Source: Fragum whitleyi (Eukaryota > Mollusca > Bivalvia > Cardiida > Cardiidae). Taken from it: DNA of 64,000 bases. The notes under the pieces are model-generated. The model had not been told where the DNA came from and ran no database searches. It worked only from the letters and a program-made list of their open reading frames with translations. This document shows, piece by piece, positions 10,337 to 21,690 of the stretch. Every line of letters starts with the position of its first letter. Position 1 is the stretch's first letter. A program made the translations under genes and the position numbers. Where the stretch lies: the NCBI GenBank assembly GCA_948146395.1, contig OX411555.1, positions 45,015,065-45,079,064 of the forward strand. The letters are read 5' to 3'.

Positions 10337-12883
10337 CACTGTATGAGAACACTGTACGGTAGTTTGCAACGGTATATTCAAAATGGCGGATAGGCGTTCG
10401 TGAAAAAGTAAGTGTTCTTTATTTTTGTTCGATATTACTATAATCTGTCATCCAATAGCATAACGACAACATATACGTAATCAGTTTTGAATACATCATC
10501 CATCGTACCTAATGATTAAACGTCCTATAGCACCGTCTGTGTGTAATACAGCTTCAAACATTGTGTTTTGATGACATTTAAAATTGAAGCGCAAAACGAA
10601 AGTAGAAATGGCCATATTTTCCCTAAAATGACCGCACCAGCAAAATCAAATGTGGCGGTGGATGGGGACAAGATATCTCCCTAAATATGACCCAAAATGT
10701 ATTGGATCTAGCCCCTTGTCTCGGAAATATAGACACTTGAAAATTCCGATGGTGTACGCTACAGTTAAAACCGAAACTAAATCGCTGTACTGTGCGGTAT
10801 ATGGATATATTTGTACTCACCGGTTTAAATTTCGAATGAAAATCTGTACGCAACGGTTTATATAAATCATCATGTGAAAATCTTTCAACGGATGAAATAG
10901 CACGAAAAGGTGAAAGGTGACTTTGATACTATTTAATCTTAGTTAATACTGCAGAAAGACGAATATGTTCTTTTTCTTATTTTATTTTGTTTTGTCTGAA
11001 AATGAAGAAACCCGTCGAAAGAGTAATTAAACACAGTTTTAAATCTAATCTAATGTTTCTATTTAATTCTCCTGTTCTTCCTCAATAATTTTGTAAGACC
11101 CTGTACACATCGTTAAGATTAAAGCGCTTAACAAAGGCATAAAACTTATCAGTATTTCAGACATTCTTCTCGATGATATAATAAGACTGAAAAATGTTAA
11201 ATGCGGCTAGAAATACGAAGCAAAATCGCTATTTGTTGGGCTATATAAAATTTTCTTTGGCTCACTGGTTAGGGTGTAAGTTGCTTGTTTTGTAATTTCA
11301 TATTCTTAGGGGCGAATTTATGAGCTATCTTTTGCTTCAACGGGGGTGCTTTTAACGATGTCACGTGACAGTCAATAGCGCGGGTAAGGCATGTGAAATC
11401 GATCATTGTTAATTGTGCTTTCGAACTTTATGAAAGAAATGGTTGCGTTTTTAACTGTATTAATTCAATTCGAAAAACAAAAAAGCCGATGCACAACAAT
11501 TTGACGAAATACTAGTCTCTCCTATGAGTGCGATAAATCAATTGTCCAAATAACTTTGGAAGATTGGAAGGACGGAAAGACACGCAGCTTGGCAACTATA
11601 TGCTTCCATGAATTTTCTCTAAACATTTAAAATTTCTTTTTAATTAAAAAATGTTGTGGAAGGAAATTACAAGATATTTGTCTGAAAGAGATAACTAAAA
11701 GAAATAAAACTATTTTCTTATGTGTATCAGAACTATTGAGTATTAAATAATTTATTTCGATCAGATTTCTTCTAACTGTAAGCTTCTAAAGCTGAAAGTT
11801 AAAAAAAAACGTAAGCATTTCGTATGATATCAGAAACAATAATCTAGGTTCAAGCTTATAAAACTGTTTTGATTACTAAACTGAAACTTTCTATGACATA
11901 GAATTAAGTAGATACATAACATTAGATTTAAAATGGTGTGAAATGATACTCTATCAATTATTTTTCTTTGTTTCAATGCAAAACAAACAAAAAACAACAA
12001 CAAAAAAGAATCATAAATTAATATTACATCATCGAGAAGAATGTCTGGAATATACTCCGACATTTTTAAAGTTTGATGCCTTTGTTAAGTGCTTTAGTCT
12101 TAACGATTTGTACAGGGTCTTACAAAAATTATTGAGGAAAGACAGAAGAATTAAATAGAAACATAAAATTAGAATTTAAAAATGTGTTAAATGATACACT
12201 TTCGACGATTTCTTCATTTCCAGGCAAAACAAATAAAATTAAGAATAAGAATATATTCGTCTTTCTGCAGTATTAACTAAGATTAAATAGTATCAAAGTC
12301 ACCTTTCACCTTTTCGTGCCATTCAACCCGTTGAACGATTTTCACATGATAATTTATATAAACCGTTGCGTACAGATTTTTCATTCGAAATTTAAACCGG
12401 TGAGTACAAATATATCCATATACCGCACTGTACAGCGATTTAGTTTCGGTTTTAACTGTAGCGTACACCATCGGAATTTTCAAGTGTCTATATTTCCTAG
12501 ACAAGGGGCTAGATCCAATACATTCTGGGTCATATTTAGGGAGATATCTTGTCCCCATCCACCGCCACATTTGATTTTGCCGGTGCGGTCATTTTAAGGA
12601 AAATATGGCCATTTCTACTTTCGTTTTGCGCTTCAATTTTAAATGTCATCAAAACACAATGTTTGAAGCTGTATTACACACGGACGGTGCTATAGGACGT
12701 TTAATCATTAGGTACGATGGATAATGTATTCAAATCTGATTGCGTAAATGTTGTCATTATCTTACAGGATGATATATTAAATCAGCATCGAACAAAAATA
12801 AAGAACACTTACTTTTTCACGAACGCCTATCCGCCATTTTGAATATACCGTTGCAAACTACCGTACAGAGTTTCCATACAGTG
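10337..12883. mobile_element. Giant foldback element with about 850-bp inverted arms, nested in the hAT-like element
   Basis: Left arm about 10337-11184 and right arm about 12021-12883 are inverted copies of high identity, separated by about 836 bp of unrelated AT-rich DNA. Ends are CACTGTATG (left) and its reverse complement at right. TTGAT at 10332-10336 and 12884-12888 is a 5-bp target duplication. CACTG ends with 5-bp duplication recall Transib/CMC-type elements, but no transposase is present, so this is only a suggestion. Each arm contains the same short open frame (MWRWMGTRYLPKYDP), which reflects the duplication and gives no evidence of a gene. A transcript crossing both arms would form a long double-stranded RNA. 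Confidence 0.85.
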
Positions 12884-12889
12884 TTGATG

Positions 12890-13012
12890 TCAAACATGCG
12901 ATTCACCGTGAGTACATGGTGAGTTGTTAATGTCATTATCGATTAGTCCTCAAACATGCGATTCCCCGTGAGTACATGGTGAGTTGTTAATGTCATTATC
13001 GATTAGTCCTCG
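12890..13012. repeat. 60-bp tandem duplication
   Basis: Two adjacent 60-bp units differing at one position (ATTCACCGTG / ATTCCCCGTG), lying between the foldback element and a TTAA MITE fragment. Confidence 0.9.
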
Positions 13013-13020
13013 TACTAGGG

Positions 13021-13160
13021 TTAACCCTTTCCTGTTTAATCCCTGCTTATAATTACGTGCCTGTGATTTTATGATTGAGAAAACATTGTGAAAAAAGAAG
13101 AAATTGCTTCTGACAAGCAATTTCTTCCTTTTCCACACTATTTCTTCCCTACTGAAATTG
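13021..13160. mobile_element. TTAA MITE W, truncated copy
   Basis: Starts TTAACCCTTTCCTG and contains the hairpin AAGAAATTGCTT / AAGCAATTTCTTC, as in the complete copies at 29256-29482 and 29576-29791, but in the opposite orientation. The far end and its TTAA are missing. Confidence 0.8.
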
Positions 13161-13699
13161 TGATCAAGTATAGTCTAGAATGCACCAAATCGCACCGTTT
13201 TTTCAAAAATTTTCCGGGGGGGCATGCCCCCGGACCCCCCTAGAAGGGCTTCGCGCCTTCGGCGCTCGCATTCGCTCCTTCGGAGCTCAGTTTTGCCGCA
13301 CCAATGTAAATAACATGGCTACGCCACTGTTACATAAAAGTAGGGTGCCGCAAACACTATCAATCTTTCGAGGGCCATTATGCCAATCGTTAAATGCGCT
13401 AGAGTTGCGAAACAAATTCCAAATATTTGCATGTAATTCTTTGAGTCTTGGGATAAAACGATTTTTTGTAGGACAAAGAACATTATTCCACATGAGTTCA
13501 AGGCAAGTAGACCACTGTGTAAGAAACGAGCGTTCTCCGGAGTTCTGCGGGTTCGACGTAAAGCCAGCACGGCAATTACAGAGAACATCAGGACGACAAA
13601 ACTTAAAACTGTTGTAACTATATTGTAAGCAACATTCATTTTAAAATCTGAAGGGATGGGAGCTTCAGTAGTATTGTTCATCACATCTTGATATCTGAA

Positions 13700-14750
13700 G
13701 AAAAATCAATCACATTAGAAAGAAGGAGACCATAGATTACAAAAAAAGCTAATAAGCTTGGATCTTTTTATAACCACGCTAAATTTATATAAAGTTTCGC
13801 AGCATTTTTACTAAACATCAACAAAAATAAAAAACACATATCATGATATAGTTTTGATAGAACTTTTCCGATAATGTAACAAATGATAATACCGAAAAGA
13901 TGTTAGCCAATAATTGTTCTGTAACAATCGGATGGTTACGTATTCATTCGCGTTGAATAGTGACAGAATGCGAAGAGACAGCAACCCCCAAAATCAAAAT
14001 TCGGAAATCGATCTCAATTTCAATCATTAAGTAAAATTCAATATTGCGTAAGTTTAAGAGCGACATTGCACATTAGGAACATCCTACTCACATCTTTTTT
14101 TTATTAAGAGTGACAAAGCGGATAGATAGATAGATTTTTTTCGGTAAAAGATGTTGAAAATACATGATAAAATGTAATAATACATTACGATAAAAAATAT
14201 ATATCACAGTATGTTACATAAATCATGTCTGCCACCACAAGACCTAGCAACATGGATATTTTTTTGCTCTACATTATGTCTGAATGATGCACACTCAATA
14301 ATTTGGATTGTCAAGTGCATTCTTTCGGACTCTCATTGCAAGTTCACGAGTTTTTAATGTATGCGATTTGAAATAAGTCAGTTTGGGAAAGAAATGGCCC
14401 TAGTATAACCATCAAAGATGTTGTGTTCAAAGAAAATCGATAGCCGAGCATTAACATTAGCTTACTTGTAATAACAGGGGTTACCCTATGGTCATTTCTT
14501 ATTAAGGATTCGACAATTAGCCCAGATACCACTGTCATCCTTCATCCAGTGGTTACTCGTCCACGAAAATCTGAAAAATATGACGAAAAGTGTAAAGAGC
14601 TGCCTATTGTAAGGCATTACAATGCAGCCTCTCCACCATGTCCGCCCCTAACTACCGTACGGACGTTTTTGTAATCCGCGTATAAGCTTTACAATGGCCG
14701 AGTTCATGATCTCTCATAGCGCGTGCAAGTAATACGCTATTAAATAAGTT
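13700..14750. other. Upstream of split receptor; no gene seen
   Basis: AT-rich sequence without convincing coding potential. A promoter or 5' non-coding exon for the receptor may lie here, but I cannot place it. Confidence 0.4.
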
Positions 14751-14914
14751 GAAGGTAGTTGACCCGTAATAGTTCCGCAACATTTCGGAGCCCGTGATCT
14801 TTCACAATATTACCGATGTGTCCTAATGAAATCATTCGGAAACCTCGGTCAACACTGTTAAAGTATATGACTTCGAAACGATGCGGGAATATAACGGTTC
14901 AACAACCTTAAAAT
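14751..14914. mobile_element. TTAA-associated MITE T, copy 3
   Basis: Left end GGTAGTTGACCCGTAATAG, right end GGTTCAACAACCTTAA, with the family's ATGAAATCATTCGGAAACC internal block. Confidence 0.65.
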
Positions 14915-15289
14915 AACTAAGATGGCGTTTCCAAATTCAATTTTACCATATCGTCAAAGCGAAATCTAGGGTTGACCTAATAAACATAAAACAAAGGTTT
15001 TTGATACCACTGTTCCTTGATAGTAGACGTACTTTAATTCCAAATGACGAATCATATCTCTTGCATGAGTAGGATACATGCTAATCATATTACGGTGTCT
15101 CTGCTCGCGTGATATGAGTTCAAAAAAAAATTAAGCCATGATTCTTTGATAATTAGTGACCTGGCTATAGAAAGTCGGTAATGGCATAGCAGCCAGACGT
15201 CCGTTTTCTTGGGCGGAATTATTTGACATTGAAAGGTGATGCGTTATTTTGTTAATCAGTATGTTATCATGCTCCTCTTCGAAGATGAG

Positions 15290-15640
15290 AGGGTATAATG
15301 CTTTGCACTTGTCGGTCGGTCCGTCCGTCCGTAGACTTTTTTTTTGTCCGGAGCATATCTCAAACAGTATGCGAGCTAGAATCATGTTCAACTTCACCCG
15401 TGTATAGATCTCTTTGAGGAGAAGTGCTGTACTCAAATACCATAATTCTGCTCATTTTATATCTAAGCTATTACCCTTTATTAAATTCAAAGAACCGTGA
15501 AACTTCACGGGTGGATAGATCTCGTTAAAGGGGAGTAAAGTGCACAAGAACCATAGCTCTACTCGTCATAATTTTTTAGTTATTGCACTTTGTTAATTGA
15601 CAAAGAACGTGTCATGGACCTGCTCTTATGGGAGGGCATA
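15290..15640. repeat. Interspersed repeat with GTCC/GTCG run
   Basis: A short GTCGGTCCGTCCGTCC tract precedes GTCCGGAGCATATCTC and two related blocks (TTCACCCGTGTATAGATCTC, TTCACGGGTGGATAGATCTC) about 125 bp apart. This layout, simple repeat then tandem units, is recurrent in the window. Non-coding. Confidence 0.5.
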
Positions 15641-15829
15641 AATATTGTACAATTATTTCTTGTTATTACTTGTATTGTGAAACATTATTGACCTGTCGCT
15701 CTTTTAATATTTCTGATGACCTTCATTGATATTCGGAACCCTCTTCCTTATATGGATTAAAAATACACGAACATTACTTTAAAATAACAAAATATACCCC
15801 GTTGTTATAAGTGACCAGATATAGATATA

Positions 15830-15833
15830 TATC

Positions 15834-15890
<57 letters not shown>
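15830..15890. repeat. (TA)n microsatellite
   Basis: An uninterrupted TA run of more than 20 units follows a short ATAGATATATATCAG lead-in. Confidence 0.95.
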
Positions 15891-15891
<1 letters not shown>

Positions 15892-15957
15892 CGTTTATCT
15901 AATACGATGTTACTTTTAGGGCTATTTAGATCTTATGAAAAAAAAAACAGCTCAATT

Positions 15958-16961
15958 TACGAGGGATGATCCAGAAGTTCGGAGAATAGGCTAATAACTT
16001 TCGCATTTCTAGCTTGTTCAGTATATATTTTGGTCAATTAGAAGTTAAGTAACTACGGAGCACATGAATGTTGTTAATTTTGCAGAATTATCTCTAGCGG
16101 TCTAAGAATACGCTACCATAGAAACATATGTATACTAAGGCGGGGGAGCGCGAAAAAATATTGAAACTCTGTTAAATAAATCAAGTTTCCTGTAAGTTTT
16201 CTGAAACTTTGGTTGGAATTCCTTGGCTAAATTGAAAAAGGAAGCAAAGAGAATTTATTCGTTATTGTTTAAAGCTTTTGTGGCACTTTTAACGAGCAGA
16301 GAATATATTAAATAATTTTGAATAAACGAGGGAAAATGACAGGACGTCAACACCAAATTATAAATGCCGTTTAATTTTCGCATTTTGACATGATCTATGC
16401 TATTCATCAATCTTAACATTTCAGATAATTTAGAAAAATGGTAAGAGTATGCATAAGAGAACTTTTCCTAAAGCTATTTCGGATATTCGAAAAGAGACAG
16501 GCTTCAAAGGAGCATTTAGAATGATATAATGGAGTTTCAACGAACGAACATATTGCAATTGATTCTCAATATTTTCCAAAAATAAATGTCCTGCATTTGG
16601 CTATCCACTTTACTAACAATACCATGCATATAGAAATTTTAAACAAATTTGATTCCAAATGGAATGTGGTTTATTTCTGTAAGTGGACGTATCCGGTACA
16701 GAAAGGCATGAGAGTAAGCGTAGACTATGTTGGAAAGAGTTATTATTGACGTCGCATTCGACGTTCTTGCTCCCCCGCCTTAGTAGGGGGTCTCTGTCTT
16801 GTTTCGTGCATTTTTCAGCCGCTATTGAATGTAAACATTTGAAAATTTCCACGTTTATTGCACAGATGATGCATTAAAAGACCGTATGATTTATGTTTTG
16901 ATAGTGAACTTTTCTGATGAATTATAACCTCATTTTACGAACTTTTGGATCAACCCTCGTA
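15958..16961. mobile_element. Mariner-like element, about 1 kb, no intact transposase
   Basis: Left end CGAGGGATGATCCAGAAGTT and right end (read inward) CGAGGGTTGATCCAAAAGTT are about 22-bp inverted repeats flanked by TA at 15958-15959 and 16960-16961. This is the Tc1/mariner signature. A second inverted pair inside, AAGGCGGGGGAGC (about 16138) and GCTCCCCCGCCTT (about 16769), suggests an internal rearrangement. No transposase frame recognised. Confidence 0.75.
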
Positions 16962-17413
16962 CTTCATCTTTTTCATAGTTTTGTGTAGGGTTTACGTTTG
17001 ATATTCTGCATTAAGTGATTTCCTATTGCTCAATAGCCCAGGCACGACACAAAAAGGGTTTTAGAAAAGTATCGATTTGTCGCATTCCTCTTTCTTCGTT
17101 TTTTGTCTATGTCTGATGGTCTATTGAGGAAAATAAAATGAAAAATGGGATAAAGAACTCGTAAAAAGAATTAACAAAAGTTACGACAAGCAGTGGAATG
17201 TATAAAAAAAATAGTAATGATATCATTAGAATTAAATCTCATGAACGAAAGAAGATCATTCAATTCAGTCGCAGCGCAAAAAGCTGCATAATACAAATTA
17301 CTCCCCTTTGAGGAATACTTCCCCAAATCAGAATATAATAATGCAAAAACTGAAATAGATCTATAAGAATTTCATAATAAAAACATCCCTGCGTATTCTG
17401 TGTAATAAATGAA

Positions 17414-17704
17414 CTGGCAGGGCGGGGCTTAACCGTGACGTAATTTGGCGAGTTTACTTTTCAATAGTTTGGGTTCTTTCAAATTTTAGTCGGTAATTAT
17501 CTTTAACGCGTGCAAATAACTGTATCCTAAAACCTAAAGGATGCATGTGCTTTGAGAGAGTGAACGCGTTTCATCGTTTGGTTACCAATCTATGGTCTCG
17601 AGTTATTTATGTCGGATCTCTTTAGAAGTAGGTTATTTTAGTTAAAAGCTGATTTCCCTTAACCTTAAGCGCAACGACCCGTTACTTAGGCTCCGCCCTG
17701 CCAG
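17414..17704. mobile_element. MITE with CTGGCAGGGCGG-type inverted repeats, copy 2
   Basis: Ends CTGGCAGGGCGGGGCTTA and TAGGCTCCGCCCTGCCAG. In reverse orientation to the copy at 4571-4896. Internal words shared: TCCTAAAACC, TTTGGTTACC, CGACCCGTTACTTAGG. Confidence 0.75.
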
Positions 17705-17879
17705 GGCATTAATCAAGGATAATACTTAGTGACAAAACTTTCACAAACAAACAAAAATTAATATGATTTCACGCTCCGTTTAGGCATGAACATGTGCCAA
17801 GCAGGTTTTTTTTTTGTTTTTAAAACGTTTTTGAACATTTTGTGTCTTATAAACGCATGGCTGATACCGTGAAATTCGT

Positions 17880-18250
17880 ATGAATATTTTATAATTGAAT
17901 TCTTGTGTTGTTCACCAAGATTCGTGTATTCTGACAGAGTGGCTGCAAATTGGTTTCATTACTCAATGAAAACAATTTTGATAACGAAACTTTTTTGTAA
18001 GCAACCACGGAAAGTAGTCCCACAAGCAATCTATGTATTTGGGGATAAATTTTTAATATAAAGAGGTTATTGTTGATTTCATGGAGGTATGATACTGAAA
18101 ACCTAATCAAACTCGTGTATGAATCCAGTGTGATTATGTTTTTATTTTCATACCCTCCATGAAATCGACAAATACCCTCTTCATCTCTTAATAAAATATA
18201 GCAAACGACGTAAAAGTTAATTGTATCAAACAGTATATGGAAAAGGCAAT
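17880..18250. repeat. Inverted-repeat element V, copy 1
   Basis: Contains arms GATTTCATGGAGGTATGA / TCATACCCTCCATGAAATC about 100 bp apart. Flanking blocks recur in the opposite order at 22880-23250. Open frames here are not convincing genes. Confidence 0.6.
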
Positions 18251-18340
18251 TGCCAATGGACAAGCAAAGAGTCGTACGTACGTCTTTTCAAGTAGTTTCT
18301 TCTCTCACTCACTGACTTTTATTGTATCATAAAACTGATC

Positions 18341-18844
18341 TTAAGGTGGTCCACCCTCAATGGGAAAAAATGAAATCGACATGACTCATCTTTTCTTGGA
18401 TGATACAATTGTTTCCTTCTAAAATGCTAGCGGAAAATGATGACTTTGACTTTTTAGTTATTTCATCAGTGTCTATTCTAGGATTGCCCGGAAAGGTAGG
18501 GGAGAATTTTGTTGAAAATCGCCAACATTCCAAAAAAGATAGAAATCTGTTATTTCTCTAAGTAAAAAAAATACCCCGTCAAAAATAGGGAAGGGGGGGG
18601 GGGTTCAAAAGTATGCGCTAAGCTGCGCCCCCCCCCCTCCCTCCTAGAGTAGACACTGATTTTATTCGTCATGACAATTTTCATATGCCGTAAGTGCGCT
18701 TACGATATTTCAGTACTGCTACGACGATGACGTAAAAACCGGAAATGTTTGGTTAAAGCGATATTTGACATTTGACGATCTCTTCCGAAGCTCCCCGACA
18801 TAAGCCGATTTCAACAATTACCCGTAAGGGGCGGACTACCTTAA
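18341..18844. mobile_element. TTAA-flanked element, about 500 bp
   Basis: TTAA at 18341-18344 and 18841-18844 flank inverted ends GGTGGTCCACCC and GGGCGGACTACC. TTAA targets suggest a piggyBac- or Kolobok-type non-autonomous element. It includes two opposing homopolymer tracts (G run at about 18594, C run at about 18629). Confidence 0.6.
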
Positions 18845-18901
18845 TCAGAGGTACAGATTGGGGGCTAGCGCCAATTTAAAATCTTTATTTCTCATTGAAC
18901 C

Positions 18902-19240
18902 CCTATGTTGTTGGTACTCGTTTAAATTGTCTCGCCGAGACGATTAAAATGAGTACTCACAATATAGGATTTACCCAAGAATAGTTGGAATAATCTACTT
19001 TGAAATCCAAAATATCTTCTCTATCTATTCCTCTGTTAATTAGAATCTCTATAGGTACCTGATAATACATCCTATGTTGTTGGTACTCGTTTAAATTGTC
19101 TCGCCGAGACGATTAAAATGAGTACTCACAATATAGGATTTACCCAAGAATAATTGGAATAATCTACTTTGAAATCCAAAATATCTTCTCTATCTATACC
19201 TCTGTTAATTAGAATTTCTATAAGTACCTGATATTACATC
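18902..19240. repeat. 169-bp tandem duplication, each unit carrying hairpin G
   Basis: Units start at 18902 and 19071 with CCTATGTTGTTGGTACTCG. Each begins with a near-perfect hairpin centred on TCTCGCCGAGACGA, followed by unique sequence. Hairpin G also occurs at 24911-24962, 36821-36888, 37161-37229, 37468-37529, 42161-42228, 54930-54999 and 55452-55519. Confidence 0.85.
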
Positions 19241-19439
19241 CGTCTATATTGGTTGAACAATGACAGGTAAATGACTTTGAAATATTGAAATTTAATCACA
19301 ACACTGTCCAGAATTAATCAGTTTTCGTGCCTTTACAGAAATTTGATGTCAGTGTCTTTTCTTTCAATTAACAGAAAACTAAGCTGAGAATATTTAGTTT
19401 CACTGAAGCAGGTACTTGGAAACGGTGGCCAGCGATGTC

Positions 19440-19545
19440 GAATAATAGCTTTTTTTTGGGGGGGGGGGGGGGGTGATTTTGTTATGGTCAGTGTTGACGT
19501 TTTTCGAGTTGTCGTCGATTTTTTTTTTTTTTTTTTTTTTTTTAA
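19440..19545. repeat. Poly-T/poly-G and poly-T tracts
   Basis: A T8G14-type tract at about 19450 and a 24-bp T run at about 19520. The sequence 19550-21050 otherwise shows no gene I can support. Confidence 0.8.
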
Positions 19546-21049
19546 AGCGCTTATCCGATTGCAAGTCGATCTTGAAACAATAAAACCCCGGATTATTATT
19601 GTGGCTACAAAGCGTGTCATTCGTATCAGTTCATGAATACGGATCCTCTCTTCATAAAATTCATACATATGCACAAAATTAGTTTATTTAAAACAATTTC
19701 ACAGCAAAACCAAGATTGAAAATAGTATGAAAAATTAACTATTTCGGTAAACGTTATTCTACTTTTCTCATATTGTTTTCGCAAAAATTATCGTCTTTAA
19801 TATTTTCGAATAAATACCATGGCTCTTCGTTTTTTCAAACTAGTCAATTATGAATGGGCTTCATATGAAAAAGAAATCAAAAACGAAAAAAAAAACCAGC
19901 TATGCATTACAAGCCTGTTCCTTATTCTGTCAATCTGCAAAATTATAGACGTTTTGCAAGAAAAATTCTAGCTGAAAATGCTTCTGGATGTTGACCACCG
20001 TCATGAGCACGATATTGAGACAGGACGTCATATTTCCACGGTAATTTACAAAATCTGTCTTGAAAGAATTTATTAAGGTCCAAACATTTGATTTTCGTAT
20101 TCACCATGTATTGGTCAAAGTTGCATTGTGTTTAAGATTTTAATACAAGAAAATGGGGGTAATTTGGAAAAGAGGTGGCTGAATGATGGAGCATGATGCC
20201 GATTTTGAATGCATTGATATTTTTATTAATTTCATTTCTAAAATTCAAGACACTATTGATCTTCTTAATTTGGTTAATATGTGTAGGGTTTTTCCCACAA
20301 AATATGCATCAATAAAAAATTTCACAGCCACCAAGGCAAGCGTTACGCTAAAATTTGAATGCCGCGAAAATATGAGGTCCGCGAAAATACGGAGTTGGAT
20401 TGATATATGTATTTCGTTTGACCATTGTTCGGTTATTTATCAAATCAAAGCTGATAGACTGGATGATTATATAGTATTTTCTTGGTTGGGACGTTGTTTT
20501 CTATTCTATTACATTTCTTACAGCCAGAAATTGTGCATTTCCAGAAGACTTTGTCACCTTTTCTTCTATTAACTCTATACATGTAAAAGTATCAATGAAG
20601 AGCTTTTATTTACAAATCAATTGCTGATGCAAATATTAGTAATTGAGATTACGAAAGACGATTTATTTCTTAACTACAGTCGAACTTACCATAATAAAAG
20701 TCTGTGAATTATTATAAGATATTGCTTTTGTTTGGAAAACAAAGTCATAATTTTACTAGTAACTTTATGTTAGATCTTTTATCTTTTTTTAAAAAAAAAA
20801 AGATCTATATAGTTCGGGGCTAATATGTATCATCATCGTTTGTGTTAATGTATTTCATTTTTGACAATTTTCATACCAAACATTTTTACATGTCAACATT
20901 TTATTTCGTACATTTCATCTCAATATCCTTTCATAAGTAGTATTCAGAGCGTCACAATTTAACTTTTTTTATTTCTATTATAATTGAAGTATTTCCTGGT
21001 AAATAGTAATTCTATACCTATCTGTCGGTCTGTCTGTCTGTCTGTCCTA

Positions 21050-21240
21050 TACCGTACACTTCTGTTCCCCATGAAATCCATCTTAATCCCCTATAGGTGT
21101 GAACATCGACTCGACGTTCAGAGAACATACCCCTCTGTGTACCCTAACCCATTTCTAGAGCAGGGTTAAGCAACATGCACCTCGTCCAGGAGCCCAGTGT
21201 AATCGAGCCGAGGATTCCGTTGCAAGATCTGAGTCAGGTA
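21050..21240 (+). pseudogene. Decayed copy of the RNF14-like ligase exon 3
   Basis: On the plus strand, TCCAGGAGCCCAGTGTAAT and AGATCTGAGTCAGGTAATG match the 3' half of ligase exon 3 and its 5' splice site (40865-40795, minus strand). Weaker similarity reaches back towards the exon start (IPYRCEHRLDVQ against VPIHSGEDKLHVDV). The frame is broken by stops and shifts. Homology continues into intron sequence for about 400 bp, which is repeat R. Either the repeat captured the exon or a paralogous gene decayed here. Confidence 0.6.
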
Positions 21241-21690
21241 ATGATGAAGTAATATACAGATAAGAGCTGGGTCGAGTAGAAATTTTGTACCCGAGATCTC
21301 GTTACCCGCGAGTACTCGAGTACCCATTGATTACTGTCCAAATTTGTATTTTATAAACTAAATACAAAGGCGGGTCCAGAATTTCTTTCTAAAGGGTTCA
21401 AACATACAGATTCCGACATGATTTTAATGGGCGCAGGTGTTGCGAGTCAGTGACTCAAATATAAGTGGCGAGGACTCTTAAAACTTTCTGTTGTAAGTAC
21501 GTAGGACCATTTGAATATCAATTTCAGAAAAGATTCGAAATTTGTTTTATACATCTTCAATTTTTTTCTAAAATTGATCCACAAAGGTACACATTGCTTA
21601 TACAATTGTCGGGCAACGGGTAATGAATTAGGACCCGGGAAGGAACGTTACCCTACCCGATACCCGGGTACTCGAGTATTCAGATCTACA
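21241..21690 (+). repeat. Repeat R copy 2
   Basis: Collinear with ligase intron 3 (about 40800 down to 40450): GAAATTTTGTACCC, ACTAAATACAAAGGCGG, AGAATTTCT, TTCAGAAAAGA. Ends in a CCCGGGTACTCGAGTATT palindromic motif. Confidence 0.6.

Larger units (their letters stand above)
10008..13329. mobile_element. hAT-like DNA transposon inserted in receptor gene (non-autonomous, composite)
   Basis: Outer ends are CATGGGCGTAGAC (left) and, read from the right, CAGTGGCGTAGCC, an imperfect terminal inverted repeat of the CAGTGGCGTAG type common in hAT elements. The target duplication is TTACA, 5 bp, which fits 5-bp hAT subgroups better than the usual 8 bp. GCCGCACCAAT motifs occur near both ends, and GC-rich hairpins (GGGGGCATGCCCCC at about 13217, CTTCGGCG/CTCCTTCGGAG) lie in the right end. 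No transposase seen. It carries the nested palindromic element 10337-12883, a 60-bp tandem duplication and a truncated TTAA MITE. Confidence 0.75.
9410..13681 (-). pseudogene. Paralogous seven-transmembrane receptor gene interrupted by a 3.3-kb transposon
   Basis: The N-terminal part is 13681 to 13330: MNNTTEAP, TM1 to TM3, and ERL in place of DRY. The C-terminal part is 10007 to 9410: TM4 to TM7 with DPILY and FKECRYEIMK. Between them lies the insertion 10008-13329, bordered by the 5-bp repeat TTACA (10003-10007 and 13330-13334). Without the insertion and one repeat copy the frame is unbroken for 314 residues, and the junction aligns residue for residue with the intact paralogue at 623-1552 (FYVR-x-VT). 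A 3' splice site (TTCTTCAG, AG at 13696-13695) sits 13 nt before the ATG, as in the paralogue. The break falls in the TM3-TM4 loop. As assembled, translation would stop inside the element, so this allele should be null unless the element is spliced out. No other frameshift or stop seen, so the insertion is probably young. Confidence 0.85.

Noticed and set aside
10650..12597. Two near-identical small proteins (MWRWMGTRYLPKYDP) on opposite strands
   Set aside because: They are the two arms of the foldback element read in opposite directions, with no domain; copying reflects the palindrome.
13180..13617. 145-aa plus-strand frame
   Set aside because: It spans the GC-rich end of the hAT-like element and the antisense of receptor coding sequence; shadow frame.
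17889..18263. 124-aa minus-strand frame
   Set aside because: Lies within inverted-repeat element V, which recurs at 22880-23250 without a conserved frame.
19333..19674. Frame with poly-Lys and poly-Pro
   Set aside because: Encoded by the poly-T and poly-G tracts on the opposite strand.
20183..20572. 129-aa plus-strand frame
   Set aside because: No recognisable domain, AT-rich composition, no splice or promoter support; could be chance. Would reconsider with transcript data.
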